DNA of 64,000 bases. It comes from Lewinellaceae bacterium (lineage in GTDB: Bacteria > Bacteroidota > Bacteroidia > Chitinophagales > Saprospiraceae). This document shows, one piece after another, positions 58,868 to 64,000 of this stretch. Below the pieces are notes generated by a model. It was not told the origin of the DNA, searched no databases, and saw only the letters and a list, made by a program, of their open reading frames with translations. Location of the stretch: assembly GCA_020636135.1 (NCBI GenBank), contig JACJYK010000002.1, positions 577,501 to 641,500 on the forward strand, written 5' to 3'. The translations under genes and the position numbers were made by a program. Numbering within the stretch: the first letter of the stretch is position 1; each line of letters opens with the position of its first letter.

Positions 58868-60378
58868 TCCCATGGTTGTTGTAGGATAGCGATACATGAT
58901 TTGATCCCGTCCAGGAAATTCCCCAGACGCAGGTTTTCATTTGGGCTGTGCTGATTGTTGTCTCCGTTGACCAGGGGCACCAGCACTGCCGGGATCTTCA
59001 GGGTCTCCACGAATGGTGATATGGGCACCGACCCGCCTCCGGTCCGGATGCGTACCGGTTTTTCTCCGTGGGCCTGGGTTAGCGCGGCAGTAAGCCACAG
59101 ATCGATGGGTGTGCCCAGGTCGGTGCGGAATGCATTGTATGAAATCTCACTGGAGAAGGAAACCAGTTTGCCATATTGTGCACGGTCTTCGTCGGTGGGC
59201 GGGCCGTCGCAGATGTGGTATCCCTGGTCTATGATCCACTGCCGGACCAGTCCGATCAACCGTTCCGGGTCACTTTCTTTGACCAGCCTCATGTCAAGAT
59301 TTGCGGTGGCTTCAGACGGTACGATGGTCCTTGCCTGATTTCCGACCCAGCCGCAAGACATTCCGACAATATTCAGGGAAGGATATTGCAGGGCCTCCTG
59401 GAGTGTGTTTCCGACTTTATCCGGATGGGAGAATCCCAGCATGTGACCTATTTCAGCTGCATCATCCGGCGTGGCTTCCAGGTCTTTTCGTACGGCATCG
59501 GTGATCACGACACCGTCGTAATACCCGGGAATGATAACCCGCCCTTCTTTGTCCTTCATGGAAGCCAGCAATTGGGCCAGTTCGAGGGCCGGATTGGGTG
59601 CATAATTTCCATAGTGCCCGGAGTGCAGGGACATTTTGGGGCCATAGGTGGTTATATCCAGCGTAGCGATGCCCCGCGCGCCAAAGGACAGGGTCGGTTT
59701 GCCACTCGGGTGAACCGGACCATCCAGGATGATCAGGCGGTCGGCAGCAAGTTGATCCCGGTACTGGCTCACAGCTGCAGCCAGGTGGGGAGATCCCATT
59801 TCTTCCTCGGGATCCATGATGATCTTAATATTGAAAGGTATGGGCGTTCCGGATTTCTTCAAGGCGTCCATGGCATAAAAGAACATGATGCCAGGACTCT
59901 TATCATCAGAGGATGAACGTCCGAATATCCGCCATTCCGGGTCGATGTCCTGATTGAGTTGACCAATGTCCATCGTCTCCCAGCCATCGATCGTTGGCTT
60001 TTTTAAGGTTGGGGTAAATGGGTCGGACTGGTTCCATTTGCTGGGGTCAACCGGCTGACCGTCGATGTGCCAATAGACCAATAGGGTGGGTAATTTCGGG
60101 TCGTTTACCAGCGATGCGAAAACCAGGTCATGACCGGCATTGGGTAGGCGCTTTACGGTAAAGCCGCGCATTTCACATGCTTTCTGCATCCACAGGATGT
60201 TGGCTTCCATCTGCCCGGGCACATTGGCCACGTTGGGAATGGAAAGGTATTCGACGAGGGTCTGAAGGGCAGGATGGAGCTGCTGATCAGCCAGAGTCGC
60301 GATTTGTTTGGTGGACAGTGGCTGAGCCGCCAGGGACGTCATCCAAAGCAATGAAAAGGTCAATATTCGGATCTTCAT
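58864..60378 (-). CDS. M20 family dipeptidase, exported
   Basis: A 504-residue metallopeptidase with signal peptide (MKIRILTFSLLWMTSLAAQ). Metal and catalytic residues: His in VYWHIDGQPVD, Asp in GRSSSDDKSPGI, Glu pair in MDPEEEMGSPH, Asp in LIILDGP, and His in NGDNNQHSPNENL. It belongs to the M20 (carnosinase/DapE-like) family that hydrolyses dipeptides or acylated amino acids, with a dimerisation domain in the middle. ATG at 60378 begins the signal peptide. It is first in a two-gene operon with the Rieske oxygenase. Confidence 0.92.
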   Translation of the reverse strand: MKIRILTFSLLWMTSLAAQPLSTKQIATLADQQLHPALQTLVEYLSIPNVANVPGQMEANILWMQKACEMRGFTVKRLPNAGHDLVFASLVNDPKLPTLLVYWHIDGQPVDPSKWNQSDPFTPTLKKPTIDGWETMDIGQLNQDIDPEWRIFGRSSSDDKSPGIMFFYAMDALKKSGTPIPFNIKIIMDPEEEMGSPHLAAAVSQYRDQLAADRLIILDGPVHPSGKPTLSFGARGIATLDITTYGPKMSLHSGHYGNYAPNPALELAQLLASMKDKEGRVIIPGYYDGVVITDAVRKDLEATPDDAAEIGHMLGFSHPDKVGNTLQEALQYPSLNIVGMSCGWVGNQARTIVPSEATANLDMRLVKESDPERLIGLVRQWIIDQGYHICDGPPTDEDRAQYGKLVSFSSEISYNAFRTDLGTPIDLWLTAALTQAHGEKPVRIRTGGGSVPISPFVETLKIPAVLVPLVNGDNNQHSPNENLRLGNFLDGIKSCIAILQQPWE

Positions 60379-60535
60379 TAAGAGAAAATTTTGCCATCCA
60401 AGATACAAAATCGATCAGGACTTGGGCACCTTACCCGTCCGGTGATGTTGGTCAGCCTTACAGGAGAAAGGATTGGTAAAGATGAACATCCGGTATATTC
60501 CTGTCTAAAAGAGTGCTATGGCTTGAAATACTGGC

Positions 60536-62341
60536 ATGAAACCCATACATCCCACTAAAATGGCTTTTAACTTAGTCCTTATGATGCATCGCAATAGCTA
60601 TCAGTCCGGATTGGTGTTTCTTATCTTGATGATACTGGCCAATTCATTTCTTGACGCACAGCAGCGCACGTACTGCAATCCAATGAACCTGGATTACGGA
60701 TACACGCCGATACCAAATTTCAGCGAGCAGGGGCACCACCGGGCTACCGCGGATCCGGTCATTACCCGGTTTGAGGGGAAGTACTTTTTGTTTTCCACCA
60801 ATCAATGGGGTTATTGGTGGAGTGACGATCTGTACCACTGGAACTTCATCCCCCGCCGCTTTCTTAAGCCGTGGCATCACGTCTACGACGAACTTTGTGC
60901 ACCTGGCACGCTGGTATTGGGGGATACGCTGCTGGTCATAGGATCCACCCACGCCAAGAATTTCCCACTGTGGATGAGTACCAATCCCACCGTGGATGAC
61001 TGGCATGAAGTGGTGGATTCTTTTGATGCAGGAGCCTGGGATCCCGGATTTTTCGCCGATGATGATGGCCGGGTCTACATCTATTGGGGAAGCAGTAATT
61101 TTTATCCCATGTATGGTCAGGAAATAGACCGACATACCTTCAAGCCCATAGGTGAGCGGGTGGAACTCATCCGCCTGCAGGACAGCATCCACGGATGGGA
61201 GCGGTTTGGCGAGTATGCAGACAACACCTTCCTGCGGCCATTTATGGAAGGCGCCTGGATGAACAAGCATGAGGGCAAGTATTACCTGCAATATGCCGCC
61301 CCGGGGACCGAGTTCAGCGGCTACGGCGATGGTGTCTACATCGGTGATCATCCTTTGGGTCCTTTTACCTACCAGGACCACAATCCGTTCGCTGCAAATC
61401 CCGGAGGGTTCACCCGTGGCGCCGGCCATGGTGCGACCTTTCAGGATGCTTACGGCCAATACTGGCACATCAGTACCATCATTCTGGGTGTGCGCAACAA
61501 TTTTGAACGTAGGTTAGGTTTATGGCCTGCCGGATTTGATCAGGACGGCATACTGTATTGCAACACAGCTTATGGAGACTATCCCTACTACCTGCCGCAG
61601 CGTATGGATGATCATCTGAAGGGGCAGTTTACCGGCTGGATGTTATTGAATTATGGCAAGCCGGTACGGGTCTCCTCTACCCTGGGCGGGTATTATCCGA
61701 ATTATGCCGTCGATGAGGACATGAAGACCTACTGGAGCGCCGTATCCGGAGCACCTGGCGAGTGGATTGAGTCGGATTTGGGAAAAGTGTGTTCCGTGCA
61801 GGCGGTACAGATCAATTATGCGGACCAGGATGTTCCCTTTCTGGGTAAACAAGACACCATTTACCACCAATATGTGCTTTCGTATTCTGTCGATGGAAAT
61901 CACTGGGAGATCCTGGCGGATAAATCCGAAAACCATACGGATGTGCCACACGATTACATTGAACTGCCGGTTCCTGTCCAGGCCCGTTATTTAAGATTGT
62001 CCAATTTGCACGTTCCGGACGGTAAATTCGCCATCAGCGGTCTGCGGGCATTCGGGAAGGCGCCCGGAGCAGTACCAGACCCGGTAAAGCATTTTATTGT
62101 TTTGCGTGGTGATTCCGAGCGCCGCAACGCCTGGCTGAAGTGGCAATGGATGGATGATGCCCAGGGCTATGTGATCTATTCCGGCATTGCACCCGATAAA
62201 TTGTACAACTCAGTGATGATTTACGGTAAGAACGAATATTACTTCACCGCCATGGACCGTGACCGGACCTATTATTTTGCTATTGAACCTTTTAATGAAA
62301 GCGGTATCGGACCGCGCTCGCCGGTTATTAAGGTCGAATAA
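60536..62341 (+). CDS. Modular GH43 glycosidase with F5/8-type-C and FN3-like domains
   Basis: A 601-residue exported enzyme. After an N-terminal hydrophobic segment (GLVFLILMILANSFLDAQ), the GH43 five-bladed propeller carries the catalytic base Asp in HHRATADPVITRF, the second Asp in DAGAWDPGFFAD and the acid Glu in FMEGAWMNKHEGKYYLQY. A discoidin (F5/8 type C) carbohydrate-binding domain spans about residues 370-515 (VSSTLGGYYPNYAVDEDMKTYWSA ... ARYLRLSNLHVP), and the last ~85 residues look like fibronectin type III. Target likely plant or algal xylan/arabinan side chains. Several upstream Met codons leave the exact start uncertain. Confidence 0.9.
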   Translation: MKPIHPTKMAFNLVLMMHRNSYQSGLVFLILMILANSFLDAQQRTYCNPMNLDYGYTPIPNFSEQGHHRATADPVITRFEGKYFLFSTNQWGYWWSDDLYHWNFIPRRFLKPWHHVYDELCAPGTLVLGDTLLVIGSTHAKNFPLWMSTNPTVDDWHEVVDSFDAGAWDPGFFADDDGRVYIYWGSSNFYPMYGQEIDRHTFKPIGERVELIRLQDSIHGWERFGEYADNTFLRPFMEGAWMNKHEGKYYLQYAAPGTEFSGYGDGVYIGDHPLGPFTYQDHNPFAANPGGFTRGAGHGATFQDAYGQYWHISTIILGVRNNFERRLGLWPAGFDQDGILYCNTAYGDYPYYLPQRMDDHLKGQFTGWMLLNYGKPVRVSSTLGGYYPNYAVDEDMKTYWSAVSGAPGEWIESDLGKVCSVQAVQINYADQDVPFLGKQDTIYHQYVLSYSVDGNHWEILADKSENHTDVPHDYIELPVPVQARYLRLSNLHVPDGKFAISGLRAFGKAPGAVPDPVKHFIVLRGDSERRNAWLKWQWMDDAQGYVIYSGIAPDKLYNSVMIYGKNEYYFTAMDRDRTYYFAIEPFNESGIGPRSPVIKVE

Positions 62342-62403
62342 GCTGAGGAAATTTTGAAGGGTGATGGCTGAGGGTTGAAGGCGCTCTGTTCCCATTCTTG
62401 GCG

Positions 62404-63471
62404 TTAATGCTTGTGTTCAGCATAATGCTTCCGGAGCAGGTCCTCCCCGAAGTCATTGCCTTTTTCCCGCCAGATTGAGTGGATGTGATTGGCATTGTTT
62501 TGAAATCCCACATTATCAAATTCGATGATAAAATCCGGACTATGGATGACATAATAGTGCGGCTTTTGCACCTCATAGCTGCCAACCCAGGCAAAATAGA
62601 TGTTATCAACGCCGGATTTTTGCAAAAGATCAAGATAGAAATGGGCTTTCATGTGCTCCAGGTTATGGACGTATTCTCCGATCAGGTCCTCCAGTAAGGC
62701 ACGTTGCACAGGCGTCAGTTCACTTCCTTTAATCCCCTGGTAGGTCGTCAATCGTTGAGGGGCATCGGGATTGGTGATGATGTCTTGTGGGGTGTCCATG
62801 CTGATGGTGGCCATCGCTTGTTGTTCGGCGGTTAGCGAATGGATCAGGTCAAAACCGTAATCTTCTTCCTTGCTCAATACCCGCAAGCCTGCATAGGTGG
62901 TTATTTCTACCTCCGCCGGATCGGTGCCGAGGAAGAGAGGCGTAACCGAATAGAAATCACCGACTACGGAAAGATTAACGGATATGTGATGTCCTTCCAG
63001 TTTAAAACCCCAAACCGTTTCAGTTGTGGGGTCACCCCAAAATGCGAGGTAATAATTGTCAAACCCCCAGTTCAGTCCTTGGATTGCTTCAATTTCAGAT
63101 GCGGGTACCAGATTTCTTTTAATGGCTTCATCGTAAACCTGGTTAAGGATGTCATCCAGTCGCATGATGCTGGTGATTTTGAGATATCCCTGGGAACTTA
63201 AGAGTGTTGTGAGCAGTCTATGCAACAGGATCTTGCTTTCTTCGGATAGCGTTCCGTACTGCAAGCCGGGGCGTGGTGCCAATCCTACCGGTAGATTGGT
63301 CCATTTAACCCGTTGGGTATCGGTGAAGTGAAACTGGATGGCCGCAACCTGATCTTCAGTCAGGGAAGTTCTGAATGCCACCGAAGCAGATTGCAAATCT
63401 TCCACGGTCTGTCCATTCAGCAGGGAAATACTTGTGAATAGGCAAACCAGCCAGGTACAGGTTGATTTCAT
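62404..63471 (-). CDS. DUF3500 family exported protein
   Basis: A 355-residue protein with signal peptide (MKSTCTWLVCLFTSISLLNGQ). Family landmarks are FTDTQRVKWTNLPVGLAPRPGLQ near the start, a central GLNWGFDNYYLAFWGDP and GHHISVNLSVVGD, and the C-terminal FDNVGFQNNANHIHSIWREKGNDFGEDLL. No function is established for DUF3500; histidines in HIHSIW and HHIS suggest a metal or catalytic site. The start at 63471 is chosen; an open frame to 63858 translates the flanking repeats and is not a real extension. Confidence 0.87.
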   Translation of the reverse strand: MKSTCTWLVCLFTSISLLNGQTVEDLQSASVAFRTSLTEDQVAAIQFHFTDTQRVKWTNLPVGLAPRPGLQYGTLSEESKILLHRLLTTLLSSQGYLKITSIMRLDDILNQVYDEAIKRNLVPASEIEAIQGLNWGFDNYYLAFWGDPTTETVWGFKLEGHHISVNLSVVGDFYSVTPLFLGTDPAEVEITTYAGLRVLSKEEDYGFDLIHSLTAEQQAMATISMDTPQDIITNPDAPQRLTTYQGIKGSELTPVQRALLEDLIGEYVHNLEHMKAHFYLDLLQKSGVDNIYFAWVGSYEVQKPHYYVIHSPDFIIEFDNVGFQNNANHIHSIWREKGNDFGEDLLRKHYAEHKH

Positions 63472-63560
63472 TGGTTTTTTGGTGTTTTGATTTATTATTT
63501 GAATATAATCATATTCTCCGATCGACAGAATGAGTTCCCAAGCGGATTTCAGTATAAGAA

Positions 63561-63704
63561 AAGAGCCGGAGGCTCGATACATCTTGTAGCGGTGGATTTT
63601 GGTTCGCCGGTTATGTGCCGATCCTATGGATCTCAAGCTTAGGAAGGTTGCTGTCCCTGGATTAAAATCCATGGCAACAAAATGAACCGTGGCTACGCCA
63701 CTCG
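63561..63704 (+). repeat. Hairpin-rich interspersed repeat, copy B
   Basis: AAGAGCCGGAGGCTCGATACATCTTGTAGCGGTGGATTTTGG opens this copy (GAGCC-GGA-GGCTC hairpin), and it ends with CAACAAAATGAACCGTGGCTACGCCACTC. The middle differs from copy C, as if two terminal blocks were joined by different sequence. It lies upstream of the DUF3500 gene. Confidence 0.7.
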
Positions 63705-63747
63705 AATTAGCATCGAGAATTATTGCAATTTCAATCCTGAGAAGAGA

Positions 63748-63903
63748 AAGAGCCGGAGGCTCGATACATCTTGTAGCGGCGGATTTCAATCCGCTGAAAT
63801 AATGAAACACCGAAGACGGAGTGCTGTAGGCATGGCAGATTTCTTTTATGCTCAGCATATTAAAATCCAGGTCAATAAAAATGAACCGTGGCTACGCCAC
63901 TCA
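63748..63903 (+). repeat. Hairpin-rich interspersed repeat, copy C
   Basis: The fullest copy: GAGCC-GGA-GGCTC hairpin (63750-63762), GCGGAT-TTCA-ATCCGC hairpin (63779-63794), the GAGTGCTGTAGGCATGGCAGAT block and the closing AATGAACCGTGGCTACGCCACTC block. The first three blocks are shared with 35898-35990, the last with copy B. The surrounding 63472-64000 stretch holds no gene. Confidence 0.75.
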
Positions 63904-64000
63904 AAGGGCTGACTCGGATTTCTATACTAAGTAAGCTACAAGTTGGATTAAGGTGTTGCGATAAAGAAAATCGACTTATAGGGTGAATAATGTGAACATC

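Noticed and set aside
59176..59916. 246-codon open frame on the plus strand
   Set aside because: It is antisense to the M20 peptidase and lacks any recognisable motif.
60644..61468. 274-codon open frame on the minus strand
   Set aside because: It is antisense to the GH43 domain, which has all catalytic residues in order.
63472..63858. N-terminal extension of the DUF3500 gene
   Set aside because: The frame is open but translates the interspersed repeats; the signal peptide begins at 63471.

Overview
The window looks like chromosome of a Bacteroidota bacterium, probably from the Saprospiria or a related order, with roughly balanced base composition. The lineage call rests on several features seen together. 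There are type IX secretion sorting domains (a type-B gliding-motility tail at 4128-5147 and a type-A tail at 28045-29943). There is a TonB-dependent receptor with STN and carboxypeptidase-like domains in an operon with three DUF4249 lipoproteins. There are many lipoproteins, creD with its small regulator, and promoter -7 elements of the TAnnTTTG type. I see no rRNA, tRNA, CRISPR array, insertion-sequence transposase or prophage. The first gene is cut by the left edge; the right edge lies in non-coding repeat DNA.

Layout. 1-3669: RND efflux permease and TolC partner. 3728-5147: VOC protein and a T9SS-exported protein. 5551-11330: GH30 glycosidase, acetyltransferase, amidohydrolase, an outer-membrane beta-barrel protein behind a phased operator array, and a PhoPQ-activated-type protein. 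11457-19133: a five-gene minus-strand operon (TonB receptor, three tandem DUF4249 lipoproteins, a large exported protein), the first four downstream genes joined by 4-nt overlaps. 19555-25122: FtsX-type permease, an exported ADP-ribosylglycohydrolase coupled to an APH/MTR-kinase-like gene, and a Cys-rich lipoprotein. 25119-27853: der, rfbC and rfbD. 28045-33482: exported haem peroxidase, HEAT-repeat protein, xerD and an MscS channel. 33478-34048: a GxxExxY gene between 40-bp inverted repeats. 34135-37932: OmpA-like lipoprotein, then an ABC transporter/DUF3299 group interrupted by interspersed repeats. 37948-48015: ROK kinase, serine hydrolase, esterase, DUF4344 metallopeptidase, HipA-like kinase with DUF3037, SRPBCC protein, TlpA-like thioredoxin, and a lipoprotein/GH43 pair. 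48269-57649: cardiolipin synthase, metzincin, MATE pump, the creD operon, and an LTA-synthase-like enzyme with a CDP-alcohol phosphatidyltransferase. 57797-63471: Rieske oxygenase coupled to an M20 peptidase, a modular GH43 enzyme and a DUF3500 protein. 63472-64000 is a block of interspersed repeats.

Taken together this is mostly a chromosomal mix of housekeeping genes (der, xerD, cls, rfbCD) and a saprophytic exported repertoire (GH30, two GH43, peptidases, esterase, peroxidase, TonB uptake). The most unusual signals are non-coding or concern gene arrangement: the GxxExxY unit with inverted repeats and a solo copy of its end 22 kb away; three evenly spaced TTAGAC-type sites before the beta-barrel gene; a GTACTTTG palindrome recurring in the creD operon; hairpin-rich repeats splitting a possible metal-related ABC/DUF3299 operon; and the triplicated DUF4249 operon.
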